Shown: positions 45,713-55,405, counted from the first letter of the stretch. The stretch is DNA of 64,000 bases from SLRI01 sp964402505 (GCA_964402505.1 CAYOCP010000007.1:62001-126000); one strand, 5' to 3'. Numbers and translations: made by a program. Notes: generated from the letters alone by a model not told the origin.

Positions 45713-47599
45713 TCAGCCGCCTTCGTGAAAGTGGTCGTAGATGGCGCGCGCCACAGCATGGCTGATGCCCGGCACCTGCTCGAGATCACCGAGCGCGGCG
45801 CTGCCGACATCCCGGGCCGAGCCGAAATGCTGGAGCAGCGCCTTCTTGCGCTTGCCGCCGATGCCGGGGATCGCGTCCAGGGCCGACTGGCCGATCGCCC
45901 GGCTGCGCTTGCCGCGATGCGTCTGGATGACGAAGCGGTGCGCCTCGTCGCGCCAGCGCTGCAGGAGGTAGAGAACGGGGTCGCGCGCGTCCAGCATCAC
46001 CGGCTCCTCGCCGATGCGGAAGAAGCGCTCGCGCCCCGCATCGCGATCGGGACCCTTGGCGATGCCGAGCAGCCCCACCCCCTCGATGCCGAGCCTGTCG
46101 AGCACGCCCTGGGCCGCCGCGAGCTGGCCGGCCCCGCCGTCGATGACGACGAGATCGGGCCACTGGCCGGACTGCCGCTCCGGATCCTCGCGCACCAGCC
46201 GGGTGAAGCGCCGCTCCAGCACCTCGCGCAGCATCGCGTAGTCGTCCCTCGTGCCGGTCGCCGGATCCTTGATCGTGAAGGTCCGGTAGGCCTTGCGGTC
46301 GAAGCCAAGGGGCCCGGCGACGACGAAGCTGCCGACCGCGTGGCTGCCCTGGATGTGGCTGTTGTCGTAGATCTCGACCCGCTCGGGCGCCGCGTCGAGG
46401 TCGAAGCGCTGGGCGAGCTGCTCGAGCAGCCGGGCCTGCGAGGCCTGGTCGGCGAGGCGACGGGCGAGCGCCGTCTCGGCATTGTTGCGGGCGAGCGCCA
46501 CCAGCTCGCGCAAGGGACCGCGCCTGGGCTCGCGGATATGCACCCGCCGCTCCGCCTTGAGCCTTAGCGCCTCCTCGAGCAGACCGGCCTCGATAGGCTC
46601 GGTGCCGACGAGAACGAGGCGCGGCGGCGGCCGCTCGCTGTAGAACTGGGCGAGAAACGCCGCCATCACCTCGGGCATTCCGGCATCGCGGGCATGCGCC
46701 GGATAATAGGCGCGATTGCCGTAGTTCCGGCCACCCCTGTAGAAGAACGCCTGAACGCAGACCTGCCCACCCTCGGCATGCGCCGCGATCACGTCGGCAT
46801 CCTCGACGGCACTGGTATTGATGCCCTGCCGGCTGGTGATGTGGGCGATGGCCTTGAGGCGGTCGCGCAGCACGGCGGCCTTCTCGAAATCCAGCCGCTC
46901 CGCCGCCTCCTCCATCTCCGCCTTGAGCTTCGCCTGGACCTCGCGCGTGCTGCCCCCCAGAAAGCTCCGCACATCGTCGACGATGCGGGCGTAGTCGTCC
47001 TTCGAGATGCGTCCGACACAGGGTGCCGAGCAGCGCTTGATCTGGTGCTGCAGGCAGGGCCGGCTGCGGCTCGCGAAGATGGAATCCTGGCAGCTCCGCA
47101 AGGGGAAGGCACGGAGCAGGGCGTTCAGCGTGTCGTTCACCGCTCCGGCCGAGGCGAAGGGGCCGAAATAGTCCGCGCCCTCGCGCTTGCTGCCGCGATG
47201 CTTGCCGATCATCGGGAAATCGTGGCCCCAGCGCAGGTAGAGATAGGGGAAGCTCTTGTCGTCGCGCAGCACGATGTTGAAGGTCGGGCGAAAGCGCTTG
47301 ATCAGGTTCGCCTCGAGCAGCAGCGCCTCGACCTCGCTCGCCGTCGTCACGAACTCCATGGAGGCGGTGAGCGCCACCATGCGCTGCAGTCGCGCCGGCA
47401 GCGCATGCGCCTTGGCGTAGGTGGCGACGCGCTTGCGCAAGGCTCGCGCCTTGCCGACATAGAGCACGGCCCCGCGCGCATCCAGCATGCGGTAGACGCC
47501 GGGCGCATTCGGCAGATTGGGCAGAAGCCCCCGGATCAGCAGGGCGCCGGTCGCCCGCTGCGCCTCGGTATCGGTATCGACGGTCAGGATCTCCGGCAT
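45713..47599 (-). CDS. uvrC: Excinuclease ABC subunit C
   Basis: A 628-residue nucleotide-excision repair nuclease. In order: the GIY-YIG 3'-nicking domain (APGVYRMLDARGAVLYVGKA), a Cys-containing region RCSAPCVGRIS, a UVR motif (AEMEEAAERLDFEKAAVLRD), the RNase H-like 5'-nicking domain (YDNSHIQGSHAVGSFVV; VIDGGAGQLAAA), and a C-terminal HhH pair ending DHFHEGG. It follows rpoH on the same strand by 67 bases. Confidence 0.97.
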   Translation of the reverse strand: MPEILTVDTDTEAQRATGALLIRGLLPNLPNAPGVYRMLDARGAVLYVGKARALRKRVATYAKAHALPARLQRMVALTASMEFVTTASEVEALLLEANLIKRFRPTFNIVLRDDKSFPYLYLRWGHDFPMIGKHRGSKREGADYFGPFASAGAVNDTLNALLRAFPLRSCQDSIFASRSRPCLQHQIKRCSAPCVGRISKDDYARIVDDVRSFLGGSTREVQAKLKAEMEEAAERLDFEKAAVLRDRLKAIAHITSRQGINTSAVEDADVIAAHAEGGQVCVQAFFYRGGRNYGNRAYYPAHARDAGMPEVMAAFLAQFYSERPPPRLVLVGTEPIEAGLLEEALRLKAERRVHIREPRRGPLRELVALARNNAETALARRLADQASQARLLEQLAQRFDLDAAPERVEIYDNSHIQGSHAVGSFVVAGPLGFDRKAYRTFTIKDPATGTRDDYAMLREVLERRFTRLVREDPERQSGQWPDLVVIDGGAGQLAAAQGVLDRLGIEGVGLLGIAKGPDRDAGRERFFRIGEEPVMLDARDPVLYLLQRWRDEAHRFVIQTHRGKRSRAIGQSALDAIPGIGGKRKKALLQHFGSARDVGSAALGDLEQVPGISHAVARAIYDHFHEGG

Positions 47600-47666
47600 G
47601 ATCCGCTATCTGCGCATCGCGCGCGGGCGGGTCAAGCCGGGCGCCACCCCGGAAGCGAAACCTCGC

Positions 47667-48563
<897 letters not shown>

Positions 48564-48692
48564 GGTGCTTCCTCCTCAACCCGGTCGGGCCGCTCCGCAG
48601 CGAGCGGTCCACCGACGCTCGACCCCTAACGGCCGAGAATGCCTTCGGTCCCCTATTCACCTCCTTTTACGCCGGAAATTCCTCGAAGGATC

Positions 48693-48718
48693 AGAAGGTG
48701 ACGCAAGTTTCACCTTCT
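48693..48718. repeat. Inverted repeat at the mtnA stop, upstream of rpoH
   Basis: AGAAGGTGA (48693-48701) and TCACCTTCT (48710-48718) form a perfect 9-bp palindrome with an 8-base spacer. On the minus strand the mtnA stop codon lies within the first arm. No T-run follows, so it is not a classical terminator; it could be a stability hairpin or an operator for rpoH. Confidence 0.5.
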
Positions 48719-49831
48719 CGTGATGTTCGGATCGGCTTGCCGCGGCCCCTCGGGAAACAGGGCCCGCAGGCCGGCGGCGCTCGCCTCGGCGACGCCGCGC
48801 TCGGTGATCAGGCCTGAGACCAGCCGGGCCGGCGTCACGTCGAAGGCGAAGTTGGCGGCGGCACTGCCCTCCGGCGTGATGCGCACCTTCTCGATCCGTC
48901 CGTCGGCGGTCCGCCCGCTCATCACCGTCACCTCCTCGGCGCCGCGCTGCTCGATCGGCACGTCGCGCACCCCGTCCTCGATCGTCCAGTCGATGGTGGT
49001 CGACGGCAGCGCCACGTAGAAGGGCACATCGTTGTCCCGCGCCGCCAGGGCCTTCAGATAAGTGCCGATCTTGTTGCAGACATCGCCCGTGGCCGTGGTC
49101 CGGTCGGTGCCGACGATGCAGAGGTCCACCTCGCCGTGCTGCATCAGATGCCCGCCGGCATTGTCGACGACCACCGTGTGCGGCACCTTCTGGTGCAGCA
49201 GCTCGAAGGCCGTGAGGGCGGCCCCCTGATTGCGCGGCCGGGTCTCGTCCACCCAGACATGGACGGGGATCCCTGCCGCCTGCGCGGCGTAGATGGGGGC
49301 CGTGGCCGTGCCCCTGTCGATCGTGGCGAGCCAGCCGGCATTGCAATGCGTGAGGATGTTGACGGTCTGGCCCGGCTTCCTCGCCGCCACCGCCTCGATC
49401 AGCGGCAGGCCGTGCGTGCCAATGGCCTCGCAGATCGCCACGTCCTCGTCGCAGATCCTGGCCGCCTCCTCCATGGCCAGCGCCGCCCGGCGCTCGCGCG
49501 GCTGGTTGGCGAGGGCGGCGCGCATCCGCTCCAGCCCCCAGCGCAGGTTGACGGCCGTGGGCCGGGTCTCGATCAATCGCGCGATCGCCGCCTCGATCCC
49601 CGCATCCGAGGGATCGGCGCGCATGGCGAGGGCGACGCCGTAGGCCGCCGTCGCCCCGATCAGCGGGGCACCCCGAACCCGCATCGTCCTGATCGCTTCG
49701 GCAGCGCCCTCGAGATCGACGAGATCGAGCACCCGCAGCTCGTGCGGCAGCACCGTCTGGTCGATGATCCGCACCGTTCTTCCATCCTCCGCCACCCAGA
49801 CGGTGCGGTAGGGCTTGCCGTTGATCAGCAT
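48710..49831 (-). CDS. mtnA: Methylthioribose-1-phosphate isomerase MtnA
   Basis: A 373-residue enzyme of the methionine salvage pathway that converts MTR-1-phosphate to methylthioribulose-1-phosphate. The substrate loop MRVRGAPLIGATAAYG, the catalytic Cys in ILTHCNAGWLATIDRGTA and Asp in IVGTDRTTATGDVCNKIGTY are present. The ATG at 49831 begins MLINGKPYRTVWVAEDGR. Its usual partner mtnK lies about 950 bases away on the same strand, separated by an oppositely oriented lysozyme-like gene. Confidence 0.96.
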   Translation of the reverse strand: MLINGKPYRTVWVAEDGRTVRIIDQTVLPHELRVLDLVDLEGAAEAIRTMRVRGAPLIGATAAYGVALAMRADPSDAGIEAAIARLIETRPTAVNLRWGLERMRAALANQPRERRAALAMEEAARICDEDVAICEAIGTHGLPLIEAVAARKPGQTVNILTHCNAGWLATIDRGTATAPIYAAQAAGIPVHVWVDETRPRNQGAALTAFELLHQKVPHTVVVDNAGGHLMQHGEVDLCIVGTDRTTATGDVCNKIGTYLKALAARDNDVPFYVALPSTTIDWTIEDGVRDVPIEQRGAEEVTVMSGRTADGRIEKVRITPEGSAAANFAFDVTPARLVSGLITERGVAEASAAGLRALFPEGPRQADPNITRR

Positions 49832-49951
49832 GATCCTCTCCTCTGCACTTCCTCCGCTTCCTAGAGCAACTGGACCCCGCGCACGAGCCTCGCTTGCCAG
49901 CGCCGGACCTCTCTGGTATAGGAATTTGATCTTACACTGGCGAGGTGCGGC

Positions 49952-50800
49952 ATGAACCCGGTCTTGCGTCGCGACATGAAAGGGGAGGCGGTCGAGCGCC
50001 TGCAGCGGGCCCTTCTCGGCTGCGGCTTCCGTCCGGGCGCCACGGACGGCCGCTTCGGTCCCGCCACCGAGGCGGCGCTTCTCGCCTTTCAGCGGGCGCA
50101 CGGCCTCCTGCCGGACGGCATTGTCGGACCCATCACCTGGGCGAAGCTGCTGGGCGACGGTGCCGCGCTGCCGGCCGACGTGACCGGCCGGATCGACATC
50201 GAGCTGGTCTCGGCGATGTTCCCCTACACGCGCCTCGACAGCATCGCCCGGCATCTGCCGGCCCTCCTCGAGGCGCTTCGCCGGTTCTCGCTCATCGACA
50301 AGCCCATGGTGCTCATGGCGCTCGCGACCATCCGCGCCGAGAGCGAGACCTTCGAGCCCGTGGACGAGCTGCCGTCGCGCTTCAACACCTCGCCCGGCGG
50401 CCATCCCTTCGATCTCTACGATCGGCGCGCCGATCTCGGCAATCGCGGCCGGCCGGACGGCGACCGCTACAAGGGCAGGGGCTTCGTCCAGCTCACCGGC
50501 AGGTCCAACTACCGGCGCATCGGCCACATGATCGGCGCGGGCGATGCGCTCGAGCGCTCACCCGAGCGGGCCGGGTCGCCCGCCGAGGCGGCGCGCGTGC
50601 TCGCCGCCTTTCTCGCCGCCCGCCGCCGGCCGATCAAGGAGGCGCTGCTCGACGCCGACCTCGCCCGTGCCCGCCGCCTCGTCAATGGCGGCCGGCACGG
50701 TATCGATCGGTTCGTCGAGGCCTATCGGATCGGCGACGGGCGGATCAGGGACGAGGTCTGGCAGACCCTGGCCCCGCCCCGGCATCACGCCGCCGCCTGA
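49952..50800 (+). CDS. Peptidoglycan-binding GH19 lysozyme/chitinase-like protein
   Basis: A 282-residue protein with an N-terminal peptidoglycan-binding (PG_binding_1) domain, RDMKGEAVERLQRALLGCG to GIVGPITWAKLLG (about 8-68). A GH19/endolysin-type catalytic domain follows: ATIRAESETFEPVDE holds the likely catalytic Glu residues, and RYKGRGFVQLTGRSNYRRIG is the family signature. No signal peptide is visible, so release would need another route, as with phage endolysins. The last 16 bases overlap convergent mtnK. No phage genes surround it. Its position splits mtnA from mtnK. Confidence 0.85.
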   Translation: MNPVLRRDMKGEAVERLQRALLGCGFRPGATDGRFGPATEAALLAFQRAHGLLPDGIVGPITWAKLLGDGAALPADVTGRIDIELVSAMFPYTRLDSIARHLPALLEALRRFSLIDKPMVLMALATIRAESETFEPVDELPSRFNTSPGGHPFDLYDRRADLGNRGRPDGDRYKGRGFVQLTGRSNYRRIGHMIGAGDALERSPERAGSPAEAARVLAAFLAARRRPIKEALLDADLARARRLVNGGRHGIDRFVEAYRIGDGRIRDEVWQTLAPPRHHAAA

Positions 50801-52077
50801 ATCGCCGCCGCCTTCGCCGTCACCGCCTCGATCGACGGGATGTGGCGGGCCTGCTTGACGAGATCGATCGCAAGGGTGAGCGTCCGGCGCTCGCAGGCGG
50901 CCCGGCGCCCCTGATCCTCGATCCACTCCATGTCGATATTGTGGGCGAGCCCGAGGGTGCGGCGGATCATCGACGAGCCGGCATAGCCGAGGCTGTCCAC
51001 GAAGACCTCGCGCATGAAGGCGTGCTGTGCCTGGCGGAGCGAGCGGCGGCCGGCATCGCCGCCCTCGCCGTCGGCGTTCTCGAAAAGGTCGGGCGGGAAG
51101 GCGTCGCCGGTGCGGTTGGCCTGCCAGAGCTCGATGAAGCGCCGCTCGAAGCCGTTCCAGAAACCCTCGATCGTCTCGAGGATCCAGCGCCGATAGGCGT
51201 CCCGCTCCCCGGGCTCCCGCTCGTGCCCGGACTGGCTGAAATAGCTCAGCAGGAAATTGCCGATCAGCTTGCCGACATCGAAGCCCATGGGCCCGAAGAA
51301 GGCGAACTCGGGATCGATGATCCGGGTGTCGGCGGCGGTCACCATGATCGAGCCGGTGTGCAGGTCGCCGTGCAGCAGCGCCTCGCCGTGGCAGAGGAAC
51401 TTGAGCTTGAGCAGCGAGACGGCACGCTTGAGCTCGTCGTCGGAACGCACGGCGAGCGCCATGTCGTCGAGCTCGGGGCTGGTCCAGCGGTTGAGCTCGG
51501 CGATCCGGTAGGGATCGGTGAAGATCAGATCCTCGGTGATCTTGCAGAGCTCGGTATTGGCGGCGAAGGCGGCCACCAGCCGCTTCTTCTCGCCGGCCTT
51601 CAGCGCCAGGTCGGAGGTGAAGTAGAGCGCGTTCGCCGCGTACTCGACGATATGCCCGACGAAGGCGGGATAGACCGTGCCCTCGATCATGCCGCGCCGC
51701 ATGATGATGTGCGGCGCCAGCCGCTCCATCACGATGAGGAAGAGCTCGGGATCGTAATGCAGCATCAGGGGCAGCCTTTGCGCCACGTGCCGCGCCTGCA
51801 CCACCGTCGCCTCGTGCTCGAACCAGGCACGCTCGAGCGGCAGCGGCCAGCTGTCGCCGACGAGACGCACGTAGGGCAGGGCCTGCTTGACGCAGACGCC
51901 GCCACTCGGGCCCTCGACCAGAAAGACGAGATTGAGGTTGCCGTCGCCCACCTCGGCGATCCGCCAGTCGGCGGCGGCACCGCCAAGCCGCCCGGCGATG
52001 CTTGGGATCGTCTGGAGATGGGCGGCGAGCGATCCTTCATCGAGGGCCCGATAGCCGGGAGGGGTCGCAAGTGGCAT
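50785..52077 (-). CDS. mtnK: S-methyl-5-thioribose kinase MtnK
   Basis: A 430-residue kinase of the APH/choline-kinase fold that phosphorylates methylthioribose in methionine salvage. The catalytic loop is ALLHGDLHTGSIMV, the metal-binding DPE is in IIDPEFAFFGPMGFDVGKLI, and GDGNLNLVFLVEG is the glycine-rich ATP loop. It works directly upstream of MtnA. Its start faces the TPR-SPOR gene divergently, with about 140 bases between. Confidence 0.95.
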   Translation of the reverse strand: MPLATPPGYRALDEGSLAAHLQTIPSIAGRLGGAAADWRIAEVGDGNLNLVFLVEGPSGGVCVKQALPYVRLVGDSWPLPLERAWFEHEATVVQARHVAQRLPLMLHYDPELFLIVMERLAPHIIMRRGMIEGTVYPAFVGHIVEYAANALYFTSDLALKAGEKKRLVAAFAANTELCKITEDLIFTDPYRIAELNRWTSPELDDMALAVRSDDELKRAVSLLKLKFLCHGEALLHGDLHTGSIMVTAADTRIIDPEFAFFGPMGFDVGKLIGNFLLSYFSQSGHEREPGERDAYRRWILETIEGFWNGFERRFIELWQANRTGDAFPPDLFENADGEGGDAGRRSLRQAQHAFMREVFVDSLGYAGSSMIRRTLGLAHNIDMEWIEDQGRRAACERRTLTLAIDLVKQARHIPSIEAVTAKAAAIQAAA

Positions 52078-52217
52078 TGCACGTCACCTTTCCGACGGCC
52101 GACGCTCGAAACGCCGCCGCATCCATTGTCTCGAGCGGGCGTGCTATGGCAGATCGGGCGGGGGACGGCAAACCGGTCGTCGCCTTTGACGATGCCCTTG
52201 CCTCGGGCCGATTGCCG

Positions 52218-53246
52218 ATGTCTGGACGAACCGCAAGCCTCGGGGTGCGCGCCCTTGTCGGCTCGGGCCTCCTGCTCCTCGCCTGCTGCCTGCCGGCTTC
52301 CGGCCGGGCGCAGCAGCAGGACGACCCCTACACGATCGGGCTCGAGCACTACTACGCCGGGCGCTACGCCGAAGCCTTGCCCTATTTCATCACCGCCCTC
52401 GATCTCGCCGAGGAGCGCCATGGCGACGACGCGCCCGAGATCGCCACCGACCTCAACAACCTGGCCGAGCTCTACCGGCTGCTCGGCCGCTACGACGAGG
52501 CCGAGCCCCTCTATCGGCGCGCCATCGCCATCGACGAGGCGCAAGAGGGCCGCGCCAGCCCGGAGCTCGCCGCGAGCCTCAACAATCTGGCCCTGCTCTA
52601 CCGGGCCCTGGGCCGTCTCGACGACGCCGAGAAGCTCTACAAGCGCTCGCTCGGCCTGCTCGAGGACGCCTACGGCTACAGCCACCCGCAGGTCGCCATG
52701 GCCCTCAACAACCTCGCCATGCTCTACGTCGCGAACGGCCATGCCGAGCGCGCCCGACCGCTGCTCGAGCGGGCCGCACGCATCGCCGGTGACACGCTCG
52801 GCCCGGCGCATCCCTCCACCCGACGGATGAGGCACAACCTGGCGGCGCTCGAGGCCGGTGTCCCGGCCAAGGCCGACGACCCCGGCTTCGATCTGCGCCC
52901 GGCGCCGCGGCCAGGGTCGGACACGGGCCTGGTCGGCCTGCCGCCGACGCCGGCAGCGCCGACCGAGCCGCCCGAGCCGGCCGCGAAGGCCAAGGGCTTC
53001 GTCATCCATCTGGCCTCGGTCCGCAGCCCCGCCGCCGCCAGGGACGAGTGGCAACGCCTCGTCGCCGAGCTCGATCTCGATCCCTCGATCCAGGAGGTCC
53101 TGCCGGAGCGGGTCGAGATCCCGGACAAGGGGGTCTTCTACCGTGTCACCGGCGGCCCGTTCGCCACGCGGGGCGAGGCCGCCGCCGTCTGTGCGCCGAT
53201 CGCGGCCAGGGACCGGTATTGCGCCGTGCTCGACCTCGATGAGTGA
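52218..53246 (+). CDS. Secreted TPR protein with C-terminal SPOR domain
   Basis: A 342-residue protein with a signal segment (VRALVGSGLLLLACCLPASG, about 9-28), then four TPR-like units of the kinesin-light-chain type (ATDLNNLAELYRLLGRYDEA, ASLNNLALLYRALGRLDDAE, ALNNLAMLYVANGHAERARP and neighbours). A Pro-rich linker (about 215-260) leads to a SPOR domain (GFVIHLASVRSPAAARDEWQ to YCAVLDLDE). SPOR domains bind septal peptidoglycan lacking stem peptides, so a division or envelope role is likely. The start is uncertain; ATG 52146 is an alternative, but ATG 52218 begins close to the signal peptide. It overlaps the GNAT gene by eight bases. Confidence 0.85.
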   Translation: MSGRTASLGVRALVGSGLLLLACCLPASGRAQQQDDPYTIGLEHYYAGRYAEALPYFITALDLAEERHGDDAPEIATDLNNLAELYRLLGRYDEAEPLYRRAIAIDEAQEGRASPELAASLNNLALLYRALGRLDDAEKLYKRSLGLLEDAYGYSHPQVAMALNNLAMLYVANGHAERARPLLERAARIAGDTLGPAHPSTRRMRHNLAALEAGVPAKADDPGFDLRPAPRPGSDTGLVGLPPTPAAPTEPPEPAAKAKGFVIHLASVRSPAAARDEWQRLVAELDLDPSIQEVLPERVEIPDKGVFYRVTGGPFATRGEAAAVCAPIAARDRYCAVLDLDE

Positions 53247-54021
53247 CCGGATGGACTGGCCCCGCGCGATCGAGACCCAGGTCCGGCGCGCCCTCGCCCT
53301 GAGCGGCGCGGAGGTCCTTTCGGCCGGCGGCTTCAGCGTCCATCTCTGGCACCGGCCCGATCCCTTCTACCGCAACGTCGCCATGCCGGTCCGTCGACGC
53401 CTCCACTGGCTGCCGGCGATCCGGCTGGTCGAAGGGATCTTCCGGACAGCCGGCCGTCCCGCCCGGCTCGAGTTCATCGAGGAGCGCTGGCCCGACCTCG
53501 CTGCCGCGCTGGCCGATGCCGGCTTCGTCTGCCGCCAGCGCATGCCGGTGATGGTCCGGGACCGGCCGTCCGCCGCGGTCGGCACCGCACCCGCCGTCCA
53601 TCTGCTCCGGCCGGATGCTCCGCCCGGCCTCGTCGCCGCCACGCTCGATGCCCTGAACGCCGTCTTCGACCAGGCCATGCCCGACGCCACGCGCATCGCC
53701 GAGGCCGCCCAGCTCACCCGCGAGCTCGCGGCCGGTCACTGCCGCGTCGCCGTCATCCTCGAGGACGGCCACCCGGTGGCCGGCGCGTCCCTGGTCGGCG
53801 ACGACGGCGCCGCCGAGCTCGCCGGGGTGTGGGCGGCACCCGGACGCCGCCGGCGCGGCTACGCCACGGCCGTCTGCCAGGCGCTCCTCGAGCGCTTCTT
53901 CGCCTCGGGCGGCCGCTTCGTCTGGCTCGGCGCCCACGACGACGTCGCCGCGATGCTCTATGCCAGCCTGGATTTTCGCGCGGTCGGCCATCAGCTCGAT
54001 TTTTCGCGGCCCGACGCTTGA
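53239..54021 (+). CDS. GNAT-family N-acetyltransferase
   Basis: A 260-residue protein whose C-terminal half is a GNAT fold: AVILEDGHPVAGASLVG, then AELAGVWAAPGRRRRGYATAV (acetyl-CoA-binding R/Q-x-x-G-x-G/A) and an ASLDFRAVGHQLDF end. The N-terminal 110 residues (SVHLWHRPDPFYRNVAMPVR...) form a separate, probably degenerate GNAT-like half. The substrate is unknown. Its ATG overlaps the TPR-SPOR stop, so the two are translationally coupled. Confidence 0.82.
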   Translation: MSDRMDWPRAIETQVRRALALSGAEVLSAGGFSVHLWHRPDPFYRNVAMPVRRRLHWLPAIRLVEGIFRTAGRPARLEFIEERWPDLAAALADAGFVCRQRMPVMVRDRPSAAVGTAPAVHLLRPDAPPGLVAATLDALNAVFDQAMPDATRIAEAAQLTRELAAGHCRVAVILEDGHPVAGASLVGDDGAAELAGVWAAPGRRRRGYATAVCQALLERFFASGGRFVWLGAHDDVAAMLYASLDFRAVGHQLDFSRPDA

Positions 54022-54079
54022 AGCCGAGCGACCGACACGCCACGCTCGTGGGCAATGCTCGACGAACTGGACGGAATCG

Positions 54080-55090
54080 ATGGTCTTGAACCGGCGCCGG
54101 CTGCTGACCACCCTCGGAGCGTTTTCGACCGTCACGCCGGCCGCGGCCCTCGCCGCCGGCGCCGAGAGGGTCGTGCTCGGCACCAACTGGCGGGCCCAGG
54201 CGGAGCATGGCGGCTTCTACCAGGCGCTTGCCACCGGCCGCTACGCCGAGCTCGGACTCGATGTCGAGATTCGCCAGGGCGGGCCGCAGGTCAACCACCG
54301 CCAGCTCATCGCCGCCGGCCGGCTCGACTTCTACATGGGCGGCAACCAGTTCGGGCAGCTCGATTTCCTGCGCGAGGGCATTCCCGTCGTCACGGTGGCG
54401 GCGATCTTCCAGAAGGAGCCGCAGGCCCTGCTCGCCCATCCGGGCGCCGGCATCGACAGCCTCGACGATCTCGCGGGCCACACGCTCCTGATCGCCCCCT
54501 TCGGCCGGCTCACCTTCTGGCCGTGGCTGAAGAGCACCTACGGCCTCGACGATTCGCAGATCCGTCCCTACACCTTCAATCCGGCACCCTTCCTCGCCGA
54601 TCCCGACGCCGTGCAGCAGGGCTATGTCACGGCCGAGCCCTTCGCGATCAGGGAGGCGGGCGGCTTCGACCCCGTCATCCTGCTTCTGGCGGACGCCGGC
54701 TACGACAGCTACTCGACCCTGATCCAGACCCGGACCGAGCTGATCGAGAAGCGACCGGAGCTCGTCCAGGCCTTCGTCGATGCCTCGATCATGGGCTGGA
54801 TGGACTACCTCCATGGCGATCCCGCCCCCGGCAACGAGCTGATCCTCGAGGCCAATCCGGAGATGACCCGGGCCCAGATCGCCTGGTCGATCGAGGCCAT
54901 GAAGGCCTACGGCATCGTCGAATCCGGCGACGCGCTGGATCTGGGCGTCGGCGCCATGACCGACGCCCGCTGGCGAGCCTTCTTCGAGAAGGCCGTCGGC
55001 TTGGGCATCGTCGAGCCCGACCTGCCCTGGCGTGAGGGCTACACGCTCCGCTTCGTCAACCATGGCGTGGGCATCGGGCTTCGGCCCTGA
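54080..55090 (+). CDS. ABC transporter substrate-binding protein, NMT1/THI5-like
   Basis: A 336-residue periplasmic protein. The N terminus MVLNRRRLLTTLGAFSTVTP resembles a Tat-type signal (two-Arg variant NRRRLL). The body is a THI5/SsuA-like fold: TNWRAQAEHGGFYQALATGRYAELGLDV, GNQFGQLDFLREGIPVVTV and GYVTAEPFAIREAGG. Such proteins bind pyrimidine thiamin precursors, riboflavin, or sulfonates/nitriles. No permease or ATPase gene is next to it, so the transporter partners must be elsewhere. The ligand is undetermined. Confidence 0.85.
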   Translation: MVLNRRRLLTTLGAFSTVTPAAALAAGAERVVLGTNWRAQAEHGGFYQALATGRYAELGLDVEIRQGGPQVNHRQLIAAGRLDFYMGGNQFGQLDFLREGIPVVTVAAIFQKEPQALLAHPGAGIDSLDDLAGHTLLIAPFGRLTFWPWLKSTYGLDDSQIRPYTFNPAPFLADPDAVQQGYVTAEPFAIREAGGFDPVILLLADAGYDSYSTLIQTRTELIEKRPELVQAFVDASIMGWMDYLHGDPAPGNELILEANPEMTRAQIAWSIEAMKAYGIVESGDALDLGVGAMTDARWRAFFEKAVGLGIVEPDLPWREGYTLRFVNHGVGIGLRP

Positions 55091-55113
55091 TTCGCCCGCC
55101 ATTGCCGCCGAGC

Positions 55114-55142
55114 TTGACAGCGGACCGGTCATCCCTGATCTT
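55114..55142 (+). promoter_or_regulatory. Probable rpmG promoter
   Basis: A consensus -35 TTGACA (55114-55119) is followed after 17 bases by GATCTT (55137-55142), a weak -10 match. It lies about 36 bases before the rpmG start, in the only gap between the THI5-like gene and rpmG. Confidence 0.4.
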
Positions 55143-55177
55143 GAGGCTTCAGCTTTCCAGTTGTCGAGGATCCAGCG

Positions 55178-55345
55178 ATGGCCAAGCCGTCCACCGTGCT
55201 GATCAAGCTCGTGAGCTCGGCCGGTACCGGGTATTTCTACACCACCAAGAAGAATACCCGCACCACCACCGAGAAGCTCGTGCTCAAGAAGTACGACCCC
55301 CGCGCGCGCAAGCACGTCGAGTTCAAGGAAGCCAAGATCAAGTAG
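55178..55345 (+). CDS. rpmG: 50S ribosomal protein L33
   Basis: A 55-residue ribosomal protein translated from the ATG at 55178: it begins MAKPSTVLIKLVSSAGTGYF and continues with YTTKKNTRTTTEKLVLKKYD. It is the cysteine-free (zinc-independent) L33 form usual in alphaproteobacteria. GAGG lies seven to ten bases upstream. A perfect intrinsic terminator follows 34 bases after the stop, so the gene is a single-gene transcription unit. Confidence 0.97.
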   Translation: MAKPSTVLIKLVSSAGTGYFYTTKKNTRTTTEKLVLKKYDPRARKHVEFKEAKIK

Positions 55346-55378
55346 CGCCGCATCGCGGCGCCCCGATCGCGCGAACGA

Positions 55379-55405
55379 GCCCGCCGGCGACCCGGCGGGT
55401 TTTTT
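55379..55405 (+). terminator. Intrinsic terminator of rpmG
   Basis: A perfect 8-bp GC stem CCCGCCGG (55380-55387) and CCGGCGGG (55392-55399) with a CGAC loop is followed by six T residues. This is the strongest terminator in the window. Confidence 0.93.

Noticed and set aside
49945..52830. Plus-strand open frame of 961 codons running from the GH19 gene across mtnK into the TPR gene
   Set aside because: Out of frame with the GH19 and TPR genes and antisense to mtnK; no domain.
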